Positions 37,999 to 47,093 of a DNA stretch of 64,000 nucleotides are shown here, in pieces; position 1 is the stretch's first letter, and every line of letters begins with the position of its first letter. The notes below the pieces were generated by a model. The model had not been told where the DNA came from. It saw only the letters and a program-made list of their open reading frames with translations, and did not search any database. A program made the position numbers and the translations under genes. Source of the DNA: an uncultured Cytophaga sp. (GTDB lineage: Bacteria > Bacteroidota > Bacteroidia > Cytophagales > Cytophagaceae); assembly GCF_937863595.1 (NCBI RefSeq), contig NZ_CALMGQ010000088.1, positions 1 to 64,000 on the forward strand, read 5' to 3'.

Positions 37999-38328
37999 AT
38001 GCATCTAAAAGAACTACAATCCAATGTAGACCAATGGATTAAAGAACATGGGGTACGTTATTTCAACGAATTAACCAATACTGCATTGCTGGTTGAAGAA
38101 GTAGGAGAAGTTGCTCGTATTATGGCACGTACCTATGGAGAACAATCGTTTAAAGAATCGGATAAAGATAAAAACTTAGCGGATGAATTGGCAGATGTTC
38201 TTTTTGTATTGACTTGCATAGCCAATCAAACAGGAATTGATCTTGAAAAAGCCATGCAAGAAAATATGCAAAAAAAAACAAATCGAGATAGAGACCGACA
38301 TAAGAATAATGACAAGCTTAAGTCTTAG
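37999..38328 (+). CDS. MazG-like nucleotide pyrophosphohydrolase
   Basis: 109 residues, all-alpha NTP-PPase fold. The metal-binding pattern EEVGEVAR (EExxE) and, further on, LADELADVLFVLTCIAN (ExxD) are complete. Members hydrolyse NTPs or dNTPs, often damaged ones. The basic tail (KKTNRDRDRHKNNDK) is unusual in its density of Arg and Lys. Coupled with dtd. Confidence 0.88.
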   Translation: MHLKELQSNVDQWIKEHGVRYFNELTNTALLVEEVGEVARIMARTYGEQSFKESDKDKNLADELADVLFVLTCIANQTGIDLEKAMQENMQKKTNRDRDRHKNNDKLKS

Positions 38329-38418
38329 AAAATATAAATTGCCAAAATGCACATTAGCATTTGAATAAAAGCGTTAAATAGTTAATTTTATGCGTATAAC
38401 CATTAAAACCATAAACCG

Positions 38419-39495
38419 ATGAGTGCTTCTAAAGCAGTGAACTTTCCGATTGAACGTACACAACATTCAAGATTGTCTGAAACTGATTTTTCGAACTTGG
38501 AATTTGGAACGGTCAACTCGGATCACATGTTTGTGGTTGATTATAAAAAAGGTACTTGGGTAGATCCTAAAATTATTCCTTTTCAAAATATTTCAATTAG
38601 TCCAGCGTGCAGTTCATTGCACTACGGTCAAACGGTGTTTGAAGGCATGAAAGCATTCAGAGCACCCAATGGTGATTTATTAGTTTTCAGAATTGAAAAA
38701 CATTTGGAGCGCATGAACAACTCAAACCGTCGTTTATGTATTCCAGAAATTCCTGCTGATTATTTTTACAATGCTATTGAAGAATTGGTACGTTTGGATC
38801 AAGACTGGATTCCAAATAAAGAAGGTTGCTCTTTATATTTAAGACCATTCATCTTTGCAAACGACCCATTCATAGGCGTTAAACCTTCTTCAGCATATAA
38901 ATTTATGATTTTTACCTGCCCTGTTGCAGGTTATTACAAAGGTACTGTGAAGGTAATTATTGAGTCGGATTTTGTACGTGCTTCTCCAGGAGGTATTGGT
39001 GCAGCTAAGACGGGTGGTAACTATGCAGCTTCTTTATTGCCTGCAAAAATCGCTTCGGATAAAGGCTACCAACAAATATTATGGACAGATAGTAAAGAGC
39101 ATAAATATTTTGAAGAGTCTGGCACAATGAATTTGATGTTTGTAATCAATGATGTATTGATTACACCTTCGTTGGATGGCTCTATCCTACCGGGTATTAC
39201 GCGTGACACGATTTTAACGATTGCTAAAGATTGGGGAGTTAAAGTAGAAGAACGAAAAGTGAGCATTGAAGAAGTACTTACTGCGTTTGACAATGGTACC
39301 CTTCAGGATGCATTTGGTACAGGAACCGCAGCAACCATTACTCAGATTGCAGAAATACACCACAACGGCAAAGACATGGTATTGCCTGCTGTTGAAACAA
39401 GAACTTTATCCAATAAATTGAATCAAACGATTCTTGATTTAAAACATGGTATTGGTGAAGACAAACATAATTGGGTACATAGAATTAAAAAATAA
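38419..39495 (+). CDS. ilvE: Branched-chain amino acid aminotransferase
   Basis: 358 residues, PLP-dependent fold type IV, BCAT2-like branch. It transfers amino groups between Leu/Ile/Val and 2-oxoglutarate. Motifs are LHYGQTVFEGMKAFR, the PLP lysine K197 in GAAKTGGNYAASLLP, GYQQILWTD, and the phosphate site FGTGTAATI. The start MSASKAV at 38419 is the first ATG. Closed by the terminator at 39514-39550. Confidence 0.94.
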   Translation: MSASKAVNFPIERTQHSRLSETDFSNLEFGTVNSDHMFVVDYKKGTWVDPKIIPFQNISISPACSSLHYGQTVFEGMKAFRAPNGDLLVFRIEKHLERMNNSNRRLCIPEIPADYFYNAIEELVRLDQDWIPNKEGCSLYLRPFIFANDPFIGVKPSSAYKFMIFTCPVAGYYKGTVKVIIESDFVRASPGGIGAAKTGGNYAASLLPAKIASDKGYQQILWTDSKEHKYFEESGTMNLMFVINDVLITPSLDGSILPGITRDTILTIAKDWGVKVEERKVSIEEVLTAFDNGTLQDAFGTGTAATITQIAEIHHNGKDMVLPAVETRTLSNKLNQTILDLKHGIGEDKHNWVHRIKK

Positions 39496-39513
39496 TCATT
39501 ATCAGAATTATAC

Positions 39514-39550
39514 AAAAAAAAACGCTGTTGATGAGACAGCGTTTTTTTTT
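39514..39550. terminator. Terminator after ilvE
   Basis: GC core ACGCTGT (39522-39528) pairing with ACAGCGT across a 7-nt loop, flanked by A9 and T9, so it can work on both strands. Confidence 0.88.
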
Positions 39551-39685
39551 ACACAATACTTCATATGTGTTTGAATTGAATAAACATTTTCAAACGTTTT
39601 ATCAACAAGCCCATAAACGAGGGGTAAGCATCTGCACATATCCCTAATTTTTTTATTAAGTTTGCACAAATATAAATCCTATACT

Positions 39686-39982
39686 ATGTTAAGTCCTTCA
39701 GAATATACTAAATTATACAAAACACTAGACGAATACTTCGCATCAGATGCATGTAAAACTGCTTTTATGAAAAGTGATGGCTCAGGTGTTGATTATAATT
39801 TAATCACATTATGTGTAGACGAGCTCATTTGTGAAGAGTTTGCCTATGACAATCCAAACAAAATAAGTGATAAAGTGAATAAACTTAATGGCAAGAATGA
39901 TTTTGATAAAACATTGATTGCTTTGAAAAATCCAAAGAAAGAGGTTGTTGCTAGCTTTAAATATTCTACCATCCGTGACTAA
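39686..39982 (+). CDS. Hypothetical small protein
   Basis: 98 residues, soluble, not recognised: MLSPSEYTKLYKTLDEYF at the start, two cysteines in the middle (LCVDELICEEF), helical by composition. ATG 39686 was chosen; a TTG at 39662 would overlap an apparent -7 element TAAGTTTG (39657-39664), which fits a transcript start just before the ATG. The gene is isolated and followed by a 20-bp perfect inverted repeat. Confidence 0.7.
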   Translation: MLSPSEYTKLYKTLDEYFASDACKTAFMKSDGSGVDYNLITLCVDELICEEFAYDNPNKISDKVNKLNGKNDFDKTLIALKNPKKEVVASFKYSTIRD

Positions 39983-39983
39983 C

Positions 39984-40033
39984 TATATATCTGTAGGTTA
40001 ATTAAGTAATTAAAATTAACCTACAGATATATA
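39984..40033. terminator. Perfect 20-bp inverted repeat after the small gene
   Basis: Arms 39984-40003 and 40014-40033 are exact reverse complements around a 10-nt AT-rich loop. The stem is only about 30 percent GC and is not followed by a pure T run, so it may be a terminator or an operator-like palindrome. Confidence 0.55.
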
Positions 40034-40208
40034 ATTCATTTTTGATTTTTTATACCTTCCTTTTTATTTGCTCCAATACCCTTTAGTTTGTACCTTATTT
40101 AAGAACATATATTAGATGTACTTAAATAGTGTGTTAGATGCAAGCATTTTTATTTAAACCTGACACACCTTAATTACCGTATATGTATTAGATTAAGACA
40201 AAACGGCT

Positions 40209-41996
40209 ATGTTTAAAAAAATTTTTATACCCATATATTTAATTATTTTCATAGGCTTGGTCTATGTTCTTTTTTTCAGAGATACAACCAAGCACCCAGA
40301 TTGGGAACCTTTTAATGAAACTATTTTTCACAAAGCAAAACGTGAAAACAAATTTGTAGTATTACAATTAGCGGCCAATTGGTGCCATTGGTCTCATGTA
40401 ATGGAAGAAAAAACTTATGCCAATCCATTAATAATTGAGTACTTAGATAAAAATTATATTGTTTGTAAAGAAGATTATGATTTACGACAAGACTTAACCA
40501 GTTTATATACAAACTATGGCCCGCCAACAACCATTATTTTTGATGCTGATGGTAACGAACTATTAAAGGAAAGTGGATTCATAGACAACGATCGATTTAT
40601 GGCATTGCTCACGCAATTACGAGCAAACCCAAGTCCATTATTTAGCAACAAACCCTCTCTGAATATAGAACACACAACAGATTCATCCAAACAAAAATCT
40701 CTTGATTATTTAAAAGAGAAGTTTATTAACTCCTTAGATTATGAAAATGGTGGATTTAATTTTGGTCAAAAATTCATAGACTTTAAAACATTTGAATATG
40801 CTTTTAATCAAAGTAGTATCGATACCAGCATGCACAAATGGGTAGAGAATAGTATTATTAATTCTACCGGAATTTATGATAACGTTTGGGGAGGAGTCTA
40901 TCAATACGCAAACAACAATGATTGGAAACAAGTACATTATGAAAAACTGTTAGAGGTACAAGCACGATATATAAAAATGTATTGTTGGTATTATAAACGA
41001 TACAATGATATTGATGCGCTCAAAAAAGCGGAAGGCATTGCTGCTTATGTTGTGCGTTTTTTAGAAGCTAAGGATGGTACCTATTACAATGCACAAGATG
41101 CCGATCTTATGCCAGGTATAAAAGCAACAGATTATTTTAAATTAAATAATGAAGGCAGAATTGCTCAAGGAATACCCGCAATTGATGAAAATAGTTATAC
41201 AAACAGCAATGCAGAAATTACGGAAGCTTTTTTGATATTATGGGCTACAAATAACAATCAAGTTTACTTAGATAAAGCTATTAAATGTGCGTATGTATTA
41301 ATGAATGATTATAAAATCAATAATGCCTATACACACAGTACAAATAAACTTTCAACCATTTCATTGAAAGATAATTTAGCTATGGTTAAAACGTTGATTC
41401 TTTTATACCGTGCAACATCAAATACACTTTATAAAAAAGAAGCTGCAAAATTACTCAGGGAAATTACACATACATTTAATTCCGGAAATGGCTATTTGTA
41501 TTCATTTGTTGGCAGTAGCCCATTAAAAGCGACGTATAACATCTCTGAAAATATTGAAGCATGCAGATTATTAAATTACAGTTCCTATTTCTTTAAAAAT
41601 TCAGCTTATAAATTTGCCGCTGAAAATATTATGCAATTTCTTATAAAACCTGAACTCATAAAAACATACTCAACAGAAGCAGGAATATTGAGTGCAGCAA
41701 ATGAATTATTGGAAGAACCGAATACGGGTGTATACATGCAAAAAACAACTCCCGCCCAACAAGCTGCATTTATAAAATCATGTATCTCCTTTCCAAAATT
41801 CTACTTCAATAATGAAGTGTATACAAACCAAACTATCAGTTCTGAAAAATATGAATTATTTCAAGCGTATGACAAAAACTTTATGATTTTATGTACGTCA
41901 ACTGTTTGTAGTTCGCCTCAATACACCATACAATCCTTTACAAACCTATTATATAAACGCTTGTTTAACGAAACAAAAAAACAAGCCAATTTCTAA
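40209..41996 (+). CDS. YyaL/DUF255-like thioredoxin-domain protein, membrane anchored
   Basis: 595 residues. N-terminal TM anchor (FIPIYLIIFIGLVYVLFF), then a thioredoxin-like domain with NWCHWSHVMEEKTYANPLIIEYLDKNYIVCKEDYD, then an (alpha/alpha)6-type C-terminal region. The motif is normally WCHWCH; here the second Cys is Ser62 while Cys59 remains, so classical disulfide exchange within the motif is not possible. YyaL-type proteins are widespread and poorly understood. The gene is flanked by long spacers and closed by the terminator at 42135-42168. Confidence 0.85.
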   Translation: MFKKIFIPIYLIIFIGLVYVLFFRDTTKHPDWEPFNETIFHKAKRENKFVVLQLAANWCHWSHVMEEKTYANPLIIEYLDKNYIVCKEDYDLRQDLTSLYTNYGPPTTIIFDADGNELLKESGFIDNDRFMALLTQLRANPSPLFSNKPSLNIEHTTDSSKQKSLDYLKEKFINSLDYENGGFNFGQKFIDFKTFEYAFNQSSIDTSMHKWVENSIINSTGIYDNVWGGVYQYANNNDWKQVHYEKLLEVQARYIKMYCWYYKRYNDIDALKKAEGIAAYVVRFLEAKDGTYYNAQDADLMPGIKATDYFKLNNEGRIAQGIPAIDENSYTNSNAEITEAFLILWATNNNQVYLDKAIKCAYVLMNDYKINNAYTHSTNKLSTISLKDNLAMVKTLILLYRATSNTLYKKEAAKLLREITHTFNSGNGYLYSFVGSSPLKATYNISENIEACRLLNYSSYFFKNSAYKFAAENIMQFLIKPELIKTYSTEAGILSAANELLEEPNTGVYMQKTTPAQQAAFIKSCISFPKFYFNNEVYTNQTISSEKYELFQAYDKNFMILCTSTVCSSPQYTIQSFTNLLYKRLFNETKKQANF

Positions 41997-42134
41997 TTAA
42001 TCATAAACAGGATGGGGCTTAAAGTGAATTGAATTTTATATTTGAAACTAGATTTCTAGATACCTTAACACAACAAACACAAAACATTTAGATATTATGA
42101 ATCAATTTTACTGCATAATAACTATTGAAGACAT

Positions 42135-42168
42135 AAAAAAAGTGCGGATATAAATCCGCACTTTTTTT
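42135..42168. terminator. Bidirectional terminator
   Basis: Perfect 15-bp stem (A7 GTGCGGAT with ATCCGCAC T7) and a 4-nt loop. It serves the YyaL-like gene on the plus strand and the FAD oxidoreductase on the minus strand. Confidence 0.92.
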
Positions 42169-42191
42169 ATAAAATATTTAATTCAATATCC

Positions 42192-43436
42192 TTATGCAGA
42201 TGGTTGTTGATCCATTTCAATAACATGTGCCAATGTTTTCAATATTGTAGCATGCTTTTTAACAAATGGATTTGTTTTGTCCCACACATAACCAGCCAAT
42301 ACAGAACATATCATACGCTTGTGATCCATATCTGGATTCTTCGCAAAGAAAACAGTATGTAAAGATCCATCATACCAACCTGTAACAAAAGAGCGGAATG
42401 TATCAATACCATGCATCATGTGATCTACAAACTCTGTTTGCCAATCTACCGTTTCGCCTTTTAAGAATTTAACTGCAAGCTTACCCCCCTTAGAACCTGA
42501 TTCCATGGCGAATGTAGCACCAGAAGAAAATATAGGATCTAAAAATTCAGTAGCATTACCAGTTAACACAAAACCGTCTCCATATAATTGCGATGCAGAA
42601 ATAGCAAAACCTTCCAGATTTTTGGGCTCAAATAAAAACTCAGCATTCTCAAAACGTTCTGCAATATGACCTTCACTTGCAATCATAGCGCGCATTTTTT
42701 CTTCTTGCGTACCTTCAAATTGATTTAAATATTCAGGGTTGCCAACAAAGCCTACAGAAGTAATGCCTGTGGCAAAAGGTATTACCCAAATCCAAACTTT
42801 CGGTTTGTGAACCACAGCTGTAATTCTATTTCCTTCTACTTCAGCACCTGGGCGCTTGGGATCTTTAATATGTGTAAATAAGGTTTTTCTTGATTCAAAA
42901 CCGGATGGCTTATCTAAATTAAATAAACGTGGTATTACACGGCCATAGCCACTTGCATCAACAATGAAGCGCGCTTCGATTTCTCTTTTATTGCCGTTCG
43001 CATCTTCTACGGTAGTAACAGAATCGGTTCCCGTAAATTTAATATCTGTAACACCCAATTCATACTCTACATCTACACCTTGTCTAGCTACTTCATCAGC
43101 AAGTGTTTTGTCAAAATCTGCACGGGTTACTTGCCATGTCCACTTCCAACCTTCAGAATATTGATCTACAAAATTGAAATCTGCAACTTCTTTACCACGC
43201 ACAAATTTAGCACCCGTTTTTTGTTGAAAACCTTTAGCTTTGATTGCATCAATGAAACCTGCTTCTTCCAAGTGTTCCATACATCTTGGCAGTAAGCTTT
43301 CACCAATTACAAATCGAGGAAATTTTTGTTTTTCAACAATTTTAACTTTGAAACCTTCTTTGTTAATCATTGCTGCTGCAACGGTTCCTGCAGGACCAGC
43401 ACCAATAACTAATACATCTACTTTTTCTCTTTCCAT
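42192..43436 (-). CDS. FAD-dependent oxidoreductase, tryptophan-halogenase/geranylgeranyl-reductase-like
   Basis: 414 residues. N-terminal dinucleotide fold VLVIGAGPAGTVAAAMI (9-25), FPRFVIGESLLPRCMEHLE, and a late DPIFSSGATFAMESG that matches the FAD-binding GD-type motif of this group (here TEFLDPIFSSG). Related enzymes reduce polyprenyl chains or halogenate aromatics; many Bacteroidetes have one in flexirubin or aryl-polyene loci, but no such cluster is visible here. It is the second gene after the ComB-like phosphatase (21-nt gap). Confidence 0.82.
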   Translation of the reverse strand: MEREKVDVLVIGAGPAGTVAAAMINKEGFKVKIVEKQKFPRFVIGESLLPRCMEHLEEAGFIDAIKAKGFQQKTGAKFVRGKEVADFNFVDQYSEGWKWTWQVTRADFDKTLADEVARQGVDVEYELGVTDIKFTGTDSVTTVEDANGNKREIEARFIVDASGYGRVIPRLFNLDKPSGFESRKTLFTHIKDPKRPGAEVEGNRITAVVHKPKVWIWVIPFATGITSVGFVGNPEYLNQFEGTQEEKMRAMIASEGHIAERFENAEFLFEPKNLEGFAISASQLYGDGFVLTGNATEFLDPIFSSGATFAMESGSKGGKLAVKFLKGETVDWQTEFVDHMMHGIDTFRSFVTGWYDGSLHTVFFAKNPDMDHKRMICSVLAGYVWDKTNPFVKKHATILKTLAHVIEMDQQPSA

Positions 43437-43457
43437 TTTATTAGAATAAAAACTATT

Positions 43458-44183
43458 TTAAAGTACAACTTTTTCTAAATGAGCATTGACAATTTTACCA
43501 TCACGCATGATTGGTAAAACGTCATATATATCTTTTGTTAAACAAAATTCAATATCTTTCATTATGCCTAAGCCTTGCAATCTTCGAACATGCGAAGAAT
43601 TGGATAAGAAACCTATCATATCCGATTTGGCAGAATAATATAAATTCAATGCGGTGAGAACGGAATCTTCATCATGAGAAAAATCTCCTTTTAAAGCATC
43701 AACTACAGCACCCGCAAAAAGGGTATCTTCTAAATTCATCTTACCTTTCCAACCTGCACAATGCATCAATACATCGTTTGGCTGCGCACGCAAATAATTA
43801 ACGACCGTTGAAAAATTTAAAAAGGAACCTACTAAAATTTCTCTCGCACCAGCAGATTTTACAATAGCTTGTGTTCCGTTGGTAGTTGTTACAACAATCT
43901 TCTTGCCTTTTATAGATTCGTCTTGGTAACTAAATGGAGAATTTCCTAAATCAAATCCATCAACCTTTTTACCATCGCGTTCTGCCGCAGTTAAATACCC
44001 TTGTTCTCCCAAGGCTTTGCATTCTTCCAAACTTGCTACTGCTGTTATGCTTTCTATTCCATTTGCCAATGCTGTTGTCATACATGAGGTAGCACGTAGT
44101 ATATCGATTACAACAACGACCTTACCTTCTGTTTTATGCAAATGCACCATTTCGGGTGACAAACAAACATCAATTTTTTTCAT
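43458..44183 (-). CDS. ComB-like 2-phosphosulfolactate phosphatase
   Basis: 241 residues with the ComB family blocks VVVIDILRATSCMTTALANG, DLGNSPFSY, TTTNGTQAI and GWKGKMNLEDTLFAGAVV. ComB dephosphorylates 2-phospho-3-sulfolactate in methanogen coenzyme M synthesis. In Bacteroidetes, which do not make coenzyme M, a link to sulfonate metabolism such as capnine-type sulfonolipids is plausible but only inferred. A candidate -7 element (TAATTTTG on the minus strand, 44231-44224) precedes the start by about 40 nt. Confidence 0.85.
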   Translation of the reverse strand: MKKIDVCLSPEMVHLHKTEGKVVVVIDILRATSCMTTALANGIESITAVASLEECKALGEQGYLTAAERDGKKVDGFDLGNSPFSYQDESIKGKKIVVTTTNGTQAIVKSAGAREILVGSFLNFSTVVNYLRAQPNDVLMHCAGWKGKMNLEDTLFAGAVVDALKGDFSHDEDSVLTALNLYYSAKSDMIGFLSNSSHVRRLQGLGIMKDIEFCLTKDIYDVLPIMRDGKIVNAHLEKVVL

Positions 44184-44220
44184 TGGTAGTTACCTGTTTC
44201 TAGTTGCTAGTTACTAGACT
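44184..44220. repeat. Heptamer array, CTAG dialect
   Basis: About five 7-nt units, clearest at 44200, 44207 and 44214 (CTAGTTG, CTAGTTA, CTAGACT on the plus strand). It begins directly upstream of the ComB-like start codon at 44183. Confidence 0.7.
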
Positions 44221-44352
44221 AAACAAAATTAGTCTTGAGATTAATAATTAGCTCCTATTATTTTTAATTTACTTTAATTCTGTTTTGTCAATTTTGCACT
44301 TTGGTACAATTATCTGCAAGTAGTTTGTCGAAAAGACAAAACCACGTCAAAA

Positions 44353-44387
44353 TTAGTTGCTAGGTTCTAGTTACTAGTTGCTAGACT
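44353..44387. repeat. Heptamer array, CTAG dialect
   Basis: Five units of 7 nt at 44353, 44360, 44367, 44374 and 44381 (TTAGTTG, then CTAGGTT and others). Same orientation as the array at 44184 and inverted relative to that at 44466. Confidence 0.75.
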
Positions 44388-44465
44388 AGTAAAACACAAC
44401 CAACTATTTTATTTATTTAAATTTCATTCTTAATACTTAATGTCAAATAGTGAACGTTCCATTGT

Positions 44466-44493
44466 CTCACAACTAGCACATAGAAACTGGCAA
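44466..44493. repeat. Heptamer array at the gcvT stop codon
   Basis: Units at 44466, 44473, 44480 and 44487 (CTCACAA, CTAGCAC, then ATAGAAA and CTGGCAA). The next unit begins CTA at 44494, the complement of the gcvT TAG stop codon. Confidence 0.7.
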
Positions 44494-45600
44494 CTATTTC
44501 TTCACAAAAGGAAACTTAACTACTTTCGCTTTAATTAATTTACCTCGAATTGAAACATAAATTTCTGTATCAACTTTAGCAAATGCCTTTTCAACATAGC
44601 CCATACCAATACCAATTCCCAAGCAAGGAGATTGTGTTCCAGATGTAACCTCTCCTATTCTTTTGCCAGCAGCATCTGTTAATTCATAATGACCACGTGG
44701 TATACCACGTTCTACCATTGAAAAACCAACCAACTGACGTGTAACGCCCGCATTCTTTTGCTCTTGAATTTTATCTGATGCAGTAAATTTCTTTGTGAAT
44801 TTTGTTACCCAACCAAGACCTGCTTCAATTGGGTTTGTTGTATCCGTAATGTCATTTCCATACAAACAATATCCCATCTCTAAACGTAAGGTATCACGAG
44901 CGCCTAAACCAACAGGCTTCATACCTACCGTTTCACCAGCTTTCATTAATTTTTGCCAAACATCGATAGCGATTTCATTGGGTACATAAATTTCAAATCC
45001 ACCGGCACCCGTATACCCAGTTGCAGAAATAAATACATTTTTATGCCCTGCCAAATCAATGTGTGCACAGGTATAATATTCCATTGAAGCAACATCAAAC
45101 GTAGTGAGTTGTGCTACGACTTCGTGCGCTCTTGGTCCTTGAACAGCGAACAAACATGTATCTTCTGAGATGTCATTAAATGAAACCCCTTCAGCAGGCA
45201 TGTGTTTTAAAAACCATGATTTATCTTTATCAATATTCGACGCATTTACAACAATGTAATATTCTTCAACGCCTATTCTGTATACCAACAAATCATCAAT
45301 GATACCTCCTTCGGGATTTGTTAAAGCAGTATATTGAATTTTACCAATAGCTAAAACAGATGCATCGTTGGTAGTAAGTTGTTGAATAAGATCTAACGCT
45401 TTAGGACCTTTCAATACAAACTCTCCCATATGCGACACATCAAACATCCCCGCTGCATTCCGCACCACCATATGTTCTTCAATATCTGAAGAATAACGAA
45501 CAGGCATCAAATACCCTGCAAACGACACCATTTTAGCACCTAGGGAAATATGAATATTTTCTAATGGAATATGTTTAACGTCTTCAGCTATTTCACTCAT
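44494..45600 (-). CDS. gcvT: Glycine cleavage system T protein (aminomethyltransferase)
   Basis: 368 residues. It transfers the methylene group from H-protein-bound aminomethyl to tetrahydrofolate. The blocks GAKMVSFAGYLMPVRY, FDVSHMGEF, ATGYTGAGGFEIY and RDTLRLEMGYCLYGNDI (with the catalytic Asp region) are all intact. The other glycine cleavage genes are not nearby. It lies 88 nt downstream of rnhB and ends in a heptamer array. Confidence 0.95.
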   Translation of the reverse strand: MSEIAEDVKHIPLENIHISLGAKMVSFAGYLMPVRYSSDIEEHMVVRNAAGMFDVSHMGEFVLKGPKALDLIQQLTTNDASVLAIGKIQYTALTNPEGGIIDDLLVYRIGVEEYYIVVNASNIDKDKSWFLKHMPAEGVSFNDISEDTCLFAVQGPRAHEVVAQLTTFDVASMEYYTCAHIDLAGHKNVFISATGYTGAGGFEIYVPNEIAIDVWQKLMKAGETVGMKPVGLGARDTLRLEMGYCLYGNDITDTTNPIEAGLGWVTKFTKKFTASDKIQEQKNAGVTRQLVGFSMVERGIPRGHYELTDAAGKRIGEVTSGTQSPCLGIGIGMGYVEKAFAKVDTEIYVSIRGKLIKAKVVKFPFVKK

Positions 45601-45688
45601 AATAATAAATACTTTTTTAATTCAAAAACTAAACTAAATCGCCGTGGTTGGTCGAAAAGATACAGCCTACGGATAAATTTTTATTCTT

Positions 45689-46291
45689 TTAAAATAAATC
45701 TAATTGCTTTGGCTTAAAATGAAACGTTGTTCTGTGGTAAGGTGTTAAGCCTAGAGTTTCCATCGCCAAACGATGTTTCTCAGTAGCATAGCCCGCATTC
45801 ACATCCCAACCATATTCTGGATGGATTTTTGATAATTTTTCCATCAAATGATCTCGATGTGTTTTCGCCAAAATAGATGCGGCTGCGATGGACAAATATT
45901 TTCCATCTCCTTGTACAAAACATTCGTGTGCAATACCAGGATAAGGTTTAAAACGATTTCCATCAATCAATAATAAATCAGGCGTTTGCTTCTTCAATCC
46001 TTTGATTGCTTTATGCATCGCTTTCATGGTTGCATTTAAAATATTAACCTGATCGATGATTGTATGCGATACTTCCGCAACACTATAATCTATGGCATCC
46101 CGAATAATATCTAGACGCAATACTTCACGCTGTTTACTCGTCAATTTTTTAGAGTCATTCAATAAAGCATGCTTGTAATTTGTGGGAAGAATAACCGCAG
46201 CAGCAACTACTGGTCCAGCCATGCAGCCACGACCAGCTTCATCCACACCGGCTTCAATTTTTCCTTCTAAATAATTCGACAAAAGAGACAT
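45689..46291 (-). CDS. rnhB: Ribonuclease HII
   Basis: 200 residues. It removes ribonucleotides from DNA. The catalytic DEDD set is visible in GVDEAGRGCMAGPV (Asp-Glu), LLIDGNRF (Asp) and the later acidic position near KTHRDHLME. The start was set at ATG 46291 (MSLLSNYLEG); the frame is open 39 codons further up, but that extension is unlike the family. Confidence 0.94.
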   Translation of the reverse strand: MSLLSNYLEGKIEAGVDEAGRGCMAGPVVAAAVILPTNYKHALLNDSKKLTSKQREVLRLDIIRDAIDYSVAEVSHTIIDQVNILNATMKAMHKAIKGLKKQTPDLLLIDGNRFKPYPGIAHECFVQGDGKYLSIAAASILAKTHRDHLMEKLSKIHPEYGWDVNAGYATEKHRLAMETLGLTPYHRTTFHFKPKQLDLF

Positions 46292-46473
46292 AGTTTGGCA
46301 AAGATAAGAAGGTATTTGCTTAAACCCTATGGGGATAACGTGAGCAAAGTCATAAATATGACTGATTTTCAAAAAAATGGCTGGTTTGATGATTAAAAAA
46401 GAAATCATATAGATTTCGTTACTTTTTAAAACTGCACAATTGTTCGTAATTTGCAGGTAATAATCCCAATTTT

Positions 46474-47034
46474 ATGCCAACAGAATTTGACAATCCATGG
46501 AAAACAATTCGTTCGAAAGAAATTTATGAAAATCCATGGATTTCTGTACGAGAAGAAGATGTGTTAAAACCGAATGGCGAACCAGGAATTTACGGTGTTG
46601 TCTCATTTAAAAACAAAGCAATCGGTATCGTTCCCATTGATTCAGAAGGATATACCTATTTGGTTGGTCAGTTCCGCTATACCTTAAATGCATATAGCTG
46701 GGAAATACCCGAAGGTGGTGGTCCAATGAACGAAACACCTTTAGAAGCTGCCAAACGCGAACTTCAAGAAGAAACAGGCTTAATTGCAAGTACTTGGAAA
46801 GATTTAGGGCGCATCCACACCTCCAATTCGGTTACGGATGAAGAGGGATTTTTATTCTTAGCAACCGACCTCACTCCTGGTCCCAGCAACCCAGAAGATA
46901 CTGAACAATTAATTATAAAAAGAGTATCTTTGAAAGATGCTGTAGCAATGGTTATGAATGGGGAAATTACCGATAGCTTAACGATTGCAGGATTATTGAA
47001 AGCATCTTTATTAGTACAGAGTACGGAGTATTAA
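46474..47034 (+). CDS. NUDIX hydrolase (ADP-ribose pyrophosphatase-like)
   Basis: 186 residues. The complete Nudix box GGGPMNETPLEAAKRELQEETGL fits Gx5Ex7REUxEExGU. The surrounding sequence (YRYTL-like QFRYTLNAYSWEIPEGGG) is typical of NUDIX enzymes acting on ADP-ribose or other nucleoside diphosphate sugars. The last residues VQSTEY and the TAA stop are encoded by a heptamer array (47014-47048), so the present C terminus may have been set by the repeat. Confidence 0.88.
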   Translation: MPTEFDNPWKTIRSKEIYENPWISVREEDVLKPNGEPGIYGVVSFKNKAIGIVPIDSEGYTYLVGQFRYTLNAYSWEIPEGGGPMNETPLEAAKRELQEETGLIASTWKDLGRIHTSNSVTDEEGFLFLATDLTPGPSNPEDTEQLIIKRVSLKDAVAMVMNGEITDSLTIAGLLKASLLVQSTEY

Positions 47035-47048
47035 GTACGAAGTATTAA
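47014..47048. repeat. Heptamer array, GTAC dialect, overlapping the NUDIX stop
   Basis: Five units at 47014, 47021, 47028, 47035 and 47042 (GTACAGA, GTACGGA, then GTATTAA, GTACGAA, GTATTAA). The NUDIX TAA stop at 47032-47034 is the end of unit three. Confidence 0.8.
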
Positions 47049-47093
47049 AAAATCACTTGCTTTTATTATTCAAATTAAAAATAATATAATCAC

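Larger units (their letters stand above)
44184..44493. other. Intergenic region between gcvT and the ComB-like gene
   Basis: 310 bp with no credible gene. It contains three heptamer arrays (44184-44220, 44353-44387, 44466-44493) that make up about a third of it, and a possible -7 element at 44224-44231. The rest is plain AT-rich sequence. Confidence 0.6.

Noticed and set aside
44353-44387. Short regular repeats considered as a CRISPR array or VNTR
   Set aside because: The unit is 7 nt with no spacers and heavy degeneracy; no cas genes are present. It does not fit CRISPR, and the unit variation is too high for a simple VNTR.
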